Positions 52,359-62,597 of a stretch of 64,000 bases of DNA are shown here, piece after piece. The DNA lies in assembly GCF_026339935.1 (NCBI RefSeq), contig NZ_JAPEPX010000001.1:2385001-2449000 (forward strand), in the 5' to 3' direction. A program made the position numbers and the translations under genes. Origin of the DNA: Streptomyces sp. NBC_01551. GTDB lineage: Bacteria; Actinomycetota; Actinomycetes; Streptomycetales; Streptomycetaceae. Numbering within the stretch: the stretch's first letter is position 1; each line of letters begins with the position of its first letter. The notes under the pieces are model-generated. The model had not been told where the DNA came from and did not search any database. It was given only the letters and a program-made list of their open reading frames with translations.

Positions 52359-53699
52359 TCAGGCGCGCAGGGCTGCGATGGACTCGGACAGGGCCGTCGG
52401 GACGTCCCCGACCAGAGTGTGGTGGCCGTCGCGGACCACGTGGCGGCCGGCCACGACCGTGTGGCGGACGTCGGCGGCGGTGGCGGCGAACACCGCCGTC
52501 TCGGCACCCAGCCGGGCCGGCGGACCGGCCGTGCGGACGGAGTCCAGCGCGATCGTGGTGAAGTCCGCGAGCGCGCCCGCCTCCAGGCGGCCCGCGTCGG
52601 CCAGGCCGAGCGCCGCGTGCCCGTCGGCGGTGGCGGCGGTGAGCAGGGCGTTGGCCGTCCAGTGCCCCCGCGTCCGGCTGCGCAGCCGCTCGTTGAGCTC
52701 CATCGCCCGCGCCTCCTCCAGCAGGTCGATCACCGCGTGGCTGTCGCTGCCCAGGGACAGCGGGCTGCCCGCGTGCTGGAGCCGGCCGGCCGGCCCGATG
52801 CCGTCCGCGAGGTCGCGTTCGGTGGTGGGGCACATGCAGGTGCCGGTGGTGGTGCCGCCGAGGAGCGCGATGTCGGCGTCGGTGAGGTGCGTGTTGTGGA
52901 CGCCGGTGGTGCGCGGCCCGAGCACGCCGTGATCGGCGAGGAGCTGCGTCGGCGTACGGCCGTGGGCGTCCTGGCAGGCCTCGTTCTCGGCGGTCTGCTC
53001 CGAGAGGTGCACGTGCAGCGGGGCCCGCCGCTCGTCCGCCCAGCCCGCGACGGTCGCCAGCTGCCCCGCCGGTACGGCGCGCACCGAGTGGATCGCGGCG
53101 CCGATCAGGGCGTGCTCGCGGGGCTTGAGCGCGCTGACGCGCTCGGCCCAGGCGTCGGCCGTGCCGTCGGAGAACCGCAGCTGGTGCGGGTTCGGGGCCT
53201 GGCCGAAGCCCGACGAGAGGTACGCCGTGTCGAGCAGGGTGATCCGGATGCCCGCCGCGGCGGCCGCCTCGATCAGGGCCTCGCCCATCGCGTTCGGGTC
53301 GGCGTACGGGGTGCCGCCGGGCGCGTGGTGGACGTAGTGGAACTCGCCGACGTTGGTGATGCCGGCCAGTGCCATCTCCGCGTACACGGCCCGGGCCAGC
53401 GCGAAGTAGCTGTCGGGGGTGAGGTTCTGGGCGACCTTGTACATGACGTCGCGCCAGGTCCAGAAGGTGCCCGAGCCGACCTGGACCACCGAGCGCAGCG
53501 CCCGGTGGAAGGCGTGGGAGTGGGCGTTCGCCAGACCCGGGACCGTCAGCCCGCGCAGCACCCGCGCCCCCGGCGGCGGGGTCTCGGCCCCGGTGCGCAG
53601 GGCTGCGATCCGGCCGTCCTCGCCCGCCTCCAGGGCGACGCCCGGCTCGACGTGCGTGCCGAGCCAGGCGTGCTCCAGCCAGTACGTCGTCAGCGGCAT
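52359..53699 (-). CDS. hutF: formimidoylglutamate deiminase
   Basis: Amidohydrolase that deiminates N-formimidoyl-L-glutamate to N-formyl-L-glutamate and ammonia. Metal site HxH in GLANAHSHAFHRAL, HLSEQTAENEAC as the substrate-binding His/Glu region, His in GVHNTHLTD and Asp in SLGSDSHAV. 446 residues, family-typical. ATG at 53699 overlaps the M20 hydrolase end by about 10 nt, so the two are coupled. Its presence means the route goes through formylglutamate, which then needs a deformylase or amidohydrolase. No classical hutG is in this window. Confidence 0.9.
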   Translation of the reverse strand: MPLTTYWLEHAWLGTHVEPGVALEAGEDGRIAALRTGAETPPPGARVLRGLTVPGLANAHSHAFHRALRSVVQVGSGTFWTWRDVMYKVAQNLTPDSYFALARAVYAEMALAGITNVGEFHYVHHAPGGTPYADPNAMGEALIEAAAAAGIRITLLDTAYLSSGFGQAPNPHQLRFSDGTADAWAERVSALKPREHALIGAAIHSVRAVPAGQLATVAGWADERRAPLHVHLSEQTAENEACQDAHGRTPTQLLADHGVLGPRTTGVHNTHLTDADIALLGGTTTGTCMCPTTERDLADGIGPAGRLQHAGSPLSLGSDSHAVIDLLEEARAMELNERLRSRTRGHWTANALLTAATADGHAALGLADAGRLEAGALADFTTIALDSVRTAGPPARLGAETAVFAATAADVRHTVVAGRHVVRDGHHTLVGDVPTALSESIAALRA

Positions 53700-54915
53700 G
53701 CCAGGCCTTCCAGTACGTCGGCGAGGGCGAGGACGCCGGCCACGCAGTCGTCCTCGGCGGCGAACTCCCGCGGGGAGTGGGAGACGCCGGTCGGGTTCCG
53801 TACGAACAGCATGGCGGTCGGGACGGCGGCGGAGAGGATTCCGGCGTCGTGTCCCGCCCCGGTGCCCAGGACGGGGACGGCCCCGCCCAGGATCCGGTTC
53901 ATCTCGTCGCGCAGGGCGTGCTCGAACTCCACGACCGGGGTGAAGGACTCCCGGACGATGGCGAGGTCGATGCCGTCCTGGTCGGCGCGCTCGCGGGCGG
54001 CCTTCTCGATGGCGGTGACCACGGTGTCGAGGGTGGCCTGGTCGGCGGCGCGGGAGTCGAGCCAGCCGCGCACCAGCGAGGGGATGGCGTTGACCCCGTT
54101 GGGCTCGACGGCGATCTTCCCGAAGGTGGCGACGGCCCCGGCGAGGGCCGCCTCGGTGCGGGCCGCGAGGACGGTCGCCGCGTACGTGAGCATCGGGTCG
54201 CGGCGGTCCACCAGGCGGGTGGTGCCCGCGTGGTTGGCCTCGCCGTGGAAGTCGAACCGCCAGCGGCCGTGCGGCCAGATCGCGGACGCGATGCCGACGC
54301 GGTCGCCGGACAGGTCCAGGGCCCGGCCCTGTTCCACGTGGAGTTCGACGAAGGCGCCGATCTGGGCGAGGCGTTCGGGGTCGGCCCCGATGGCGTCGGG
54401 GTCGTACCCGGCGGCCTCCATGGCCTCGGGCAGCCGGATGCCGTCGGCGTCGCGCAGTTCGTACGCCTTCTCCTTGGTCAGCTGCCCGGCGGCGAGCCGG
54501 GAGCCGACGCAGGCGAGGCCGAACCGGGCCCCTTCCTCGTCGCCGAAGTTGGTGATGGCCAGCGGCCTGGAGAACTCCGCTCCCCTGCCGCGGAGCTCGT
54601 CCAGGGCCGCGAAGGAGGACACCACCCCGAGCGGGCCGTCGAAGGCGCCGCCGTCGGGGACGGAGTCCAGGTGGGAGCCGGTGACGACGGCGTCGCCCGC
54701 GAGGGGGTCGCCGAGCCAGGCCCACTGGTTGCCGTTGCGGTCGGTCTCGTACGTGAGGCCGCGGGCCTCGGCCTGTGCCTGGAACCAGGTCCGGCAGTCG
54801 GCGTCGGCGCCGGTCCACGCGTAGCGGCGGTACCCGCCGGTGTCCGCGTGGCGGCCGATGGGGGCGAGCTCGTCCCACATGGTGTGGAACGAGGCCGCCC
54901 CTGCGGGGTTGTCGC

Positions 54916-54919
<4 letters not shown>
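53690..54919 (-). CDS. M20 family amidohydrolase (allantoate amidohydrolase-like)
   Basis: Binuclear-metal hydrolase of the Zn-dependent carbamoylase/allantoate amidohydrolase group. Metal ligands appear in [28 protein letters not shown], and VELHVEQG. The dimerisation-domain segment GEANHAGTT and the late TGAGHDAGI and GVSHSPREF complete the family set. 409 aa is typical. GTG at 54919 overlaps the hutU stop (GTGA), and its end overlaps hutF. Location inside the hut operon, with no hutG, suggests that the substrate may be N-formylglutamate rather than allantoate. That is inference from context only. Confidence 0.88.
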
Positions 54920-56580
<1,661 letters not shown>

Positions 56581-56606
56581 GGCGGTGCCTCCTCCGATGT
56601 TGGTCA

Positions 56607-56637
56607 ATCTATTCACATCCTCGCTCCCTGAATAGAT
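56607..56637. promoter_or_regulatory. inverted-repeat operator between hutU and the decarboxylase gene
   Basis: ATCTATTCA (56607-56615) and its exact inverse TGAATAGAT (56629-56637) are separated by 13 nt, putting the centres two helical turns apart. TGTTG and CAACA flank them almost symmetrically. The TGAATA core recurs in the palindrome before the RpiR gene, so that regulator may control both divergent genes. Confidence 0.6.
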
Positions 56638-56684
56638 CCAGTCAACAGCTGCGGGCGGACGCGCCGGGTGATTGGCTTTTCCGC

Positions 56685-58049
56685 ATGGCTGACGAGACGC
56701 ACACGGCGGCGGACGCGGCGGACGCCGCCGCCCGCCGGGACCTGGCCGTACGGGCCGCCGTCGAGCAGGGCCTGGTGGGCGGTACGGAGGGGACGGAGCC
56801 GCTGGTCTGCCTGCTGGACGTGGCCGGAATCCGGGCCTCGGCAGGCGCCCTGACCGCCGCTTTCTCGGCCGCGCTGCCGCCCGGCACCCCGGTGCTGCAC
56901 GCCTTCGCGGTCAAGGCCGCACCGCTGGTCCCCGTGCTGCGGCTGCTCGCGGAGGCCGGGCTCGGCTGCGAGGTGGCCAGCCCCGGCGAGCTGGCGCTGG
57001 CCCGGGCTGCGGGGGTGGCGCCGGACCGCACCGTGCTGGACTCCCCCGCCAAGACCGCGGCCGAACTGCGCGAGGCGCTGGCCCTCGGGATCGCCGTCAA
57101 CGCCGACAGCCGGCAGGAACTGGAACGCCTGGACGCGCTCGTCGCCGCCTCGACCACCGCCTCGCCCGTCGGGATCCGGATCAACCCGCAGACGGGCGCC
57201 GGCGCCATCGACGCCCTCTCCACCGCCACCGCGACCTCGAAGTTCGGGGTCGCGCTGCGCGATCCGGGGGCGCGCGAGTGGCTCGTACGGGCCTTCCTGG
57301 AACGACCGTGGCTCACCCGGCTGCACACCCACTCGGGCTCCCAGGGCGTCCCGCTGTCCCTGATCGCCGAAGGCGTACGGGAACTGCACGCCCTGGCCGA
57401 GGAGATCAACGCGGCGGCCGGGCGCCGCCAGGTCGACACCCTCGACATCGGCGGCGGCCTGCCGGTGAACTTCACGTCGGACGCCTCGGCGCCGACGTAC
57501 GCGCAGTACGTGGCGGCCCTGCGCGCGGCCGCCCCGGCCCTGTTCCGCGGCCGCTACGGCCTGGTGACGGAGTTCGGCCGGTCCCTGCTGGCCAAGCACG
57601 GGCTGGTGCTCTCACGGGTCGAGTACACGAAGACCACCGGGGGCCGCCCGATCGCGCTCACGCACGCGGGGGTCCAGCTGGCCACCCGTACGGTCTACGC
57701 GCCCCAGGCGTGGCCGCTGCGGATCCTGCCGTACGACGCGAAGGGCGCCCCGAAGACGGGCCCGCCCGTCGCCCAGGACATCGCGGGCCCGGCCTGCTTC
57801 GCGGGCGACCTGCTGGCCACGGCCCGGGAGCTGCCGGAGCTGGCCCCGGGCGACCTGATCGCGGTCCCGGACACGGGCGCGTACTTCTTCACGGCCCACT
57901 ACGGCTACAACAGCCTCCCGCGCCCGGCGGTCCACGGCTTCACCACGACCCCCTCGGGCGCGGTCCGCTTCGCCCTGGCCCGCCCGGCGCAGTCGCTGTC
58001 CGCCCTGACCGCGGAGGCCGGAGCCGCCCTCCGCGACGCGCTGCTCTGA
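56685..58049 (+). CDS. PLP-dependent decarboxylase (Orn/DAP/Arg group IV-like)
   Basis: 454-residue fold-type III PLP enzyme resembling diaminopimelate decarboxylase. The PLP Lys is in [11 protein letters not shown] (about residue 76). Further parts are [32 protein letters not shown], the glycine loop [10 protein letters not shown] and C-terminal [14 protein letters not shown]. Some lysA signature residues differ, so diaminopimelate as substrate is doubtful. ATG at 56685 lacks a clear ribosome site. Divergent from hutU with only 104 nt between and a shared operator, next to an RpiR regulator, which suggests a catabolic amino-acid substrate. A dedicated lysA would be expected elsewhere in the genome. 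Confidence 0.8.
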   Translation: MADETHTAADAADAAARRDLAVRAAVEQGLVGGTEGTEPLVCLLDVAGIRASAGALTAAFSAALPPGTPVLHAFAVKAAPLVPVLRLLAEAGLGCEVASPGELALARAAGVAPDRTVLDSPAKTAAELREALALGIAVNADSRQELERLDALVAASTTASPVGIRINPQTGAGAIDALSTATATSKFGVALRDPGAREWLVRAFLERPWLTRLHTHSGSQGVPLSLIAEGVRELHALAEEINAAAGRRQVDTLDIGGGLPVNFTSDASAPTYAQYVAALRAAAPALFRGRYGLVTEFGRSLLAKHGLVLSRVEYTKTTGGRPIALTHAGVQLATRTVYAPQAWPLRILPYDAKGAPKTGPPVAQDIAGPACFAGDLLATARELPELAPGDLIAVPDTGAYFFTAHYGYNSLPRPAVHGFTTTPSGAVRFALARPAQSLSALTAEAGAALRDALL

Positions 58050-58131
58050 CCCCGCGGACCCGGCCCGGCGAACCCGGCCGAACCCGGGGTCCGGGGTCGG
58101 CGCCCCCCGCCGCGACGCCGCGGCCGGCGCC

Positions 58132-58974
58132 CTACTCCACGAACAGCCCGCGCGCCGCGGCCCGGGCGTCGAAGGCCTCCAGGCGGGCCTGGGCGTCCGG
58201 CAGGGCGTCCGCCATGGCCTCCAGCAGCACCCGGCCGAGCAGCATCGGCGCGCAGGCCGTGTCGAAGGCCAGCCCGGTCCCGACGGGCGCCGGGATCAGC
58301 AGGTCCGAGTGGCGGGCCACGGGGGCGAACGCCGAGTCCGCGACGGTGACGACCGTCAGCCCGGCCGCGCGGCTGTGCTCCAGGGCCTCGGCGACCTCCC
58401 GGGGGTGCCGGGGCAGCGCGAAGCACAGCAGCGCGGAGGCGCCGGCCGCGACACAGGCGTCGATCCGGTCGGCGAGCATCGAGCCGCCCTCGTCGAGGAG
58501 GCGTACGTCCGGATGCACCTTGGCGGCGAAGTACGCGAACCCGCGCGCCTGCGAGGACGCCGCGCGCAGCCCGAGCACCGGCAGCGGCCTCGACCCGGCG
58601 AGCACCCGGCCGGCCTCCTGGACCGGGGCGGGGTCGGCGAGCATGGCCGACAGCCGGCGCAGGTTCTCGATCTCGCCCTGGACGGCCTGCTGGTACTCGT
58701 TGTACGCGTCCTCGCCGGCGGCCTCCGGGCGCTCGGCGGGGGCCACCTCGCGCAGGTGCCTGCGCAGCGCTGGGTACCCGTCGAAGCCGAGCGCCACCGC
58801 GAACCGGGTCACCGACGGCTGGCTGACCCCCGCCAGCTCCGCGAGCTCCACGCTCGACAGGAACGGCACCTCCGCCGCCCCGCGCACCATGCAGTGTGCG
58901 ATCCGCCGCTGGGTGGGTGTCAGCCGGTGCCCCTCGAACAGCTTCTGCAGCCGCGCGGCCGGGCTGTCGCTCAT
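58132..58974 (-). CDS. RpiR/MurR family transcriptional regulator
   Basis: 280 residues. The N-terminal helix-turn-helix (about 10-85) contains LTPTQRRIAHCMV and ELAELAGVSQPSVTRFAVALGFDGYPALRRHL. The SIS effector-binding domain (about 125-260) has LPVLGLRAASSQARGFAYF and CFALPRHPREVAEAL. ATG at 58974 with GGAGGGG six nt upstream is favoured. A GTG at 59010 falls inside the perfect palindrome GTGAATATTCAC and would be unusual. That palindrome, 25-36 nt upstream, fits autoregulation. Convergent with the decarboxylase gene. The usual phosphosugar effector may be replaced here by a histidine-pathway intermediate, which is speculative. Confidence 0.9.
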   Translation of the reverse strand: MSDSPAARLQKLFEGHRLTPTQRRIAHCMVRGAAEVPFLSSVELAELAGVSQPSVTRFAVALGFDGYPALRRHLREVAPAERPEAAGEDAYNEYQQAVQGEIENLRRLSAMLADPAPVQEAGRVLAGSRPLPVLGLRAASSQARGFAYFAAKVHPDVRLLDEGGSMLADRIDACVAAGASALLCFALPRHPREVAEALEHSRAAGLTVVTVADSAFAPVARHSDLLIPAPVGTGLAFDTACAPMLLGRVLLEAMADALPDAQARLEAFDARAAARGLFVE

Positions 58975-58998
58975 CCCGTCCCCTCCGTCCCCGTCCCG

Positions 58999-59010
58999 GT
59001 GAATATTCAC
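58999..59010. promoter_or_regulatory. perfect palindromic operator upstream of the RpiR gene
   Basis: GTGAATATTCAC, a perfect 12-bp palindrome, 25 nt before the RpiR start codon. It shares TGAATA with the half sites at 56607-56637. Candidate autoregulatory site. Confidence 0.55.
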
Positions 59011-59136
59011 TTACGGAGCACTCTGCATGCGGTTATGCAGGACGGCAAGCGCGTGGCCGCTCCGCGAGACGGGACACGGGGAGAGACGGGGGCTACCCCC
59101 AGTGCGGCGGCCCCGCCCGCTTCCTACGCTGACGCC

Positions 59137-59514
59137 ATGGAGCGCCAAGAACTGAAGCGGGACCTCGACGCCGCGTTGGACGCGCGGCGCGAGCTGGGCC
59201 CCGAGTACGAGTCCGCGCTGGTGGAGTCCTTCGTCGAACGGGTCGACACCCAGGTCCGCCGCCGCCTGGCGGAGGAACGCCTCGTCGCCGCGCGCGGCGG
59301 CGCGGTCTCCGGCCCGCCGGGCGCGGGCACCTTCGCCGAACGCTTCGGCTTCGCCGTCGTCACCCTGGTCCTGGCGATCCCCCTGACCGCGATCGGCGCG
59401 GCCCACGCCCACCTGAGCGGCCTGCTGGTGGTCTGGGCCGGCATCGTGGGCGTCAACTTCATCCACGCCAGGTCGCTGCGCGACCGGAACCGGACCCACT
59501 CCCCGCAGGACTGA
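59137..59514 (+). CDS. small predicted membrane protein, 125 aa
   Basis: Not assigned to a named family. The N-terminal 60 residues are charged and helical (ERQELKRDLDAALDARRELG with an RVDTQVRRRL stretch), possibly amphipathic or coiled-coil. Two hydrophobic segments follow at about residues 71-89 and 92-109. The C-terminus is short and basic. The topology suggests both ends are cytosolic. ATG at 59137. Codon use fits the surroundings. It stands alone between the divergent RpiR gene and the convergent cystathionine beta-synthase. No function can be given. Confidence 0.7.
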   Translation: MERQELKRDLDAALDARRELGPEYESALVESFVERVDTQVRRRLAEERLVAARGGAVSGPPGAGTFAERFGFAVVTLVLAIPLTAIGAAHAHLSGLLVVWAGIVGVNFIHARSLRDRNRTHSPQD

Positions 59515-59871
59515 CGTGGCCGGACGCGGCGGCCCGCCGCGTCCGGCCCCGGGAAAAGAAAACGGCGGGGACCGCCGCACCCCGGTTGCCCGGGGGCGGG
59601 ACGACGGCGGTCCCCGCGAAGGACACGGGCCGGGTCAGGGCCGTCCGCGTCCAACGGCGTCCAACACGGTCCGGGAGCCGCTCCGGAGTCACGCCGACGC
59701 CAGTCGGTGGTGTCGGCCGGGGAGGCATCCGGGGCATCCCCGCCGACAACCACCACTGTGCAGGAGCCGTGTTAAGCCGGTGCTGCCGCCACATGTCGGG
59801 CCCGTACCGTTTGAACGGCTACTTCGGCTGCTTCGGCTGCTTCGGCCGCTTAGGCAGCCCGGCCGGTCCGG
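59515..59871. other. 357-nt convergent intergenic region with stacked hairpins
   Basis: Holds no gene. A 15-bp hairpin (59518-59548) is followed by a second 13-bp stem (59565-59577 with 59605-59617) enclosing a CCCCGG-CCGGGG stem. Nearer the cystathionine beta-synthase end lies a short tandem repeat of TTCGGCTGC units (about 59823-59850). Confidence 0.5.
59518..59548. terminator. strong hairpin after the 125-aa membrane protein gene
   Basis: 15-bp perfect inverted repeat with almost no loop, starting just after the plus-strand stop codon and followed by an A-rich stretch. Likely terminates the small membrane protein gene and perhaps the convergent cystathionine beta-synthase transcript. Confidence 0.75.
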
Positions 59872-61257
59872 CTACTTCGGCGCCTTCGCCAGGAACGCCA
59901 GCAGGTCCTGCCGGCTGACCACACCGGTCGGCTTGCCCTCGACCAGCACGATCGCCGCGTCCGCCTCGCCCAGCACCGACATCAGCTCCGACACCGGCTC
60001 GCCCGAGCCGACCTGCGGCAGCGGCGAGCTCATGTGCTTCTCCAGCGGGTCCGTCAGCGCGGCCCGCTGCGCGAACAGCGCCGCCAGCAGCTCCTTCTCC
60101 ACCACCGAGCCGATGACCTCGGCCGCCATCACGTCCGGGTGGCCCGCGCCCGGCTTGACGATCGGCATCTGCGAGACGCCGTACTCGCGCAGCACCTCGA
60201 TGGCCTCGCCCACCGTCTCCTCGGGGTGCATGTGGACCAGGGAGGGGATGCCGCCCTCCTTGTCGTTCAGCACGTCGCCGATGCGCGCGGCGGGGCCGGC
60301 CTCCTCCAGGAAGCCGTGTCCAGCCATCCACTCGTCGCTGAAGATCTTGCTGAGGTAGCCGCGGCCGCTGTCCGGCAGCAGGACGACGACCACGTCGTCC
60401 GGGCCGAGACCCTCGGCGGCCTTCAGCGCCGCGACGACCGCCATGCCGCAGGAGCCGCCGACGAGCAGGCCCTCCTCCTTGGCGAGGCGGCGGGTCATCT
60501 GGAAGGAGTCCTTGTCGGACACCGCGATGATCTCGTCCGTCACGTTCGGGTCGTAGGCGGTCGGCCAGAAGTCCTCGCCGACGCCCTCGACCAGGTACGG
60601 ACGGCCCGAGCCGCCGGAGTAGACCGAGCCCTCGGGGTCGGCGCCGATGACCTTGACCGTGCCGCCGGACACCTCCTTGAGGTAGTTGCCCGTACCCGAA
60701 ATCGTGCCGCCCGTGCCGACGCCCGCGACGAAGTGGGTGATCTTCCCGTCCGTCTGGTCCCACAGCTCGGGACCGGTGGTCTCGTAGTGCGAACGGGGGT
60801 TGTTCGGGTTGCTGTACTGGTCGGGCTTCCAGGCGCCGGGCTCGCGCGCGAGGCGGTCGGAGACGTTGTAGTACGAGTCCGGGTGCTCCGGGTCGACGGC
60901 GGTCGGGCAGACCACGACCTCGGCTCCGTACGCGCGCATCACGTTGATCTTGTCCATGGACACCTTGTCAGGGCAGACGAAGATGCACTTGTAGCCCTTC
61001 TGCTGGGCCACGATGGCGAGTCCTACACCCGTGTTGCCGCTGGTCGGCTCCACGATGGTGCCGCCGGGCTTGAGGGCTCCGCTCTGCTCGGCCGCCTCGA
61101 TCATCCGAACGGCGATCCGGTCCTTCACCGAACCGCCGGGATTGAAGTACTCGACCTTCGCGAGCACGGTGGCCTGGAGGCCTTCGGTCACACGGTTGAG
61201 CTTCACCAGCGGGGTGTTGCCGACGAGGCTGATCATCGAGTCGTGGAATTGCACCAT
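59872..61257 (-). CDS. cystathionine beta-synthase
   Basis: PLP enzyme condensing serine and homocysteine to cystathionine, first step of reverse transsulfuration. Catalytic core (1-320): ISLVGNTPLVKLN, PLP Lys in FNPGGSVKDRIA, EPTSGNTGVGLA and the glycine loop GVGTGGTISGTG. The C-terminal region (about 335-461) has two CBS domains, seen in HMHPEETVGEAIEVLREYGVSQMPIV and the closing GVVSRQDLLAFL. CBS domains distinguish it from plain cysteine synthases. ATG at 61257 with GGAG upstream is preferred. Together with ahcY and cysteine dioxygenase in this window, it outlines methionine-to-cysteine flow. Divergent from the SGNH hydrolase gene. Confidence 0.93.
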   Translation of the reverse strand: MVQFHDSMISLVGNTPLVKLNRVTEGLQATVLAKVEYFNPGGSVKDRIAVRMIEAAEQSGALKPGGTIVEPTSGNTGVGLAIVAQQKGYKCIFVCPDKVSMDKINVMRAYGAEVVVCPTAVDPEHPDSYYNVSDRLAREPGAWKPDQYSNPNNPRSHYETTGPELWDQTDGKITHFVAGVGTGGTISGTGNYLKEVSGGTVKVIGADPEGSVYSGGSGRPYLVEGVGEDFWPTAYDPNVTDEIIAVSDKDSFQMTRRLAKEEGLLVGGSCGMAVVAALKAAEGLGPDDVVVVLLPDSGRGYLSKIFSDEWMAGHGFLEEAGPAARIGDVLNDKEGGIPSLVHMHPEETVGEAIEVLREYGVSQMPIVKPGAGHPDVMAAEVIGSVVEKELLAALFAQRAALTDPLEKHMSSPLPQVGSGEPVSELMSVLGEADAAIVLVEGKPTGVVSRQDLLAFLAKAPK

Positions 61258-61376
61258 GTTCTCCAAGGAGGGGACTCCACGGGTTCTCCGGGAGGTCCGG
61301 CCAGAGTATGCGGAAAGGGATTGGCCGACCGGCACTACGGGGCAGGTAGCTCATCGAGGCCAGGCAGGGAAGCGAG

Positions 61377-62546
61377 GTGGCCCGCAGGGTGTCCAGAGCG
61401 AGGACGGCCCGCCGGATCGCGGCGGGAGCGGCGTACGGCGGTGGCGGGATCGGACTCATCGGGGTCGCCGCAGTCGGCGTGGTGGTGGCCGAGCTGCAGT
61501 TCGCGAAGCGGACGGTGGGGAGCGGGCTGCCGGATCCGCCGCGCGCCGACGGCCTGTACGGGAGCGAGTTCGGCGGGCCGGAACTGAGCCCGGGCCCGTT
61601 GCGGCTGGCCATGCTGGGCGATTCCACGGCCGCCGGGCTGGGCGTGAGACGGGCGAGACAGACCCCGGGCGCCCTGCTGGCCTCCGGCCTCGCGGCGGTG
61701 GCCGAGCGGCCCGTGGAGCTGCGCAACGTGGCCCTCTCGGGAGCGATGTCGGACGACCTCGACAGACAGGCGGGCGTCCTCCTCCAGGATGGCACCCCGC
61801 CCCCGGATGTGGCGGTGATCATGATCGGCGCGAACGACGTGACGCGCCGGATGCCGCCGACCCAGTCGGTCCGCCTCCTCACCGCCGCCGTGCGCAGGCT
61901 GCGCCTGGCGGGCACCGAGGTCGTGGTCGGCACCTGTCCCGACCTGGGGACGATCGAGCCCGTCTACCAGCCGCTGCGCTGGATGGCCCGCCGCGTCTCG
62001 CGCCAGCTGGCCGCCGCCCAGACGATCGGCGTGGTCGCGCTGGGCGGCCGTACGGTCTCCATGGGCGACCTGCTCGGCCCGGAGTTCGCCGCGAACCCGC
62101 GCGAGATGTTCGGCCCGGACTCCTACCACCCCTCCGCCGAGGGGTACGCGACCGCCGCGATGGCCGTCCTGCCCACCGTGTGCGCCGTGCTCGGCGTCTG
62201 GCCGGAGTCCGACCGGCTGGACCACACCCGCGACGAGGACATGCTCCCCGTGGCCAAGGCGGCGTCCGCGGCCGCCGGACAGGCGGGTACGGAGGTCACG
62301 GCCGCCCGCGCCCCCTGGGCCCTGCTCAAGCACCGGCGGCGCCGGCGGATGCCCAGCGGGCCGGAGATCGGCCAGCCGGGAGACCACGAGGCAGACCACG
62401 AGGAGCCGCCCGCCGACGCGCCCCCCGAGGACCCGTCGCGGGGCCCGGCACAGGGCCCGGTGCAGGACCCGGCGCGGGCCGGGGACGCGCCGAAGCGACC
62501 CTCATCACACGCCAAGGCCGGTGACCTCGACGGTACGGGCCGGTAA
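61377..62546 (+). CDS. SGNH/GDSL family hydrolase with N-terminal membrane segment
   Basis: 389-residue ester hydrolase. A basic start is followed by a hydrophobic stretch at about residues 18-40, either signal anchor or signal peptide. The catalytic domain (about 75-290) has Ser in AMLGDSTAAGLG, the Gly of LSGAMSD, Asn in IGANDVT, and the Asp/His dyad in DSYHPSAEGYA. All four SGNH blocks are present. A tail of about 80 residues is acidic and Pro-rich. GTG at 61377. Divergent from cystathionine beta-synthase and followed 51 nt later by a thiolase gene. A lipid, acetyl-sugar or other ester substrate is possible. Confidence 0.88.
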   Translation: MARRVSRARTARRIAAGAAYGGGGIGLIGVAAVGVVVAELQFAKRTVGSGLPDPPRADGLYGSEFGGPELSPGPLRLAMLGDSTAAGLGVRRARQTPGALLASGLAAVAERPVELRNVALSGAMSDDLDRQAGVLLQDGTPPPDVAVIMIGANDVTRRMPPTQSVRLLTAAVRRLRLAGTEVVVGTCPDLGTIEPVYQPLRWMARRVSRQLAAAQTIGVVALGGRTVSMGDLLGPEFAANPREMFGPDSYHPSAEGYATAAMAVLPTVCAVLGVWPESDRLDHTRDEDMLPVAKAASAAAGQAGTEVTAARAPWALLKHRRRRRMPSGPEIGQPGDHEADHEEPPADAPPEDPSRGPAQGPVQDPARAGDAPKRPSSHAKAGDLDGTGR

Positions 62547-62597
62547 CTTCGCATGCGGTCCCGGTAAGAGCCGCAACTCAACCCCCTTGGAGCCCCG

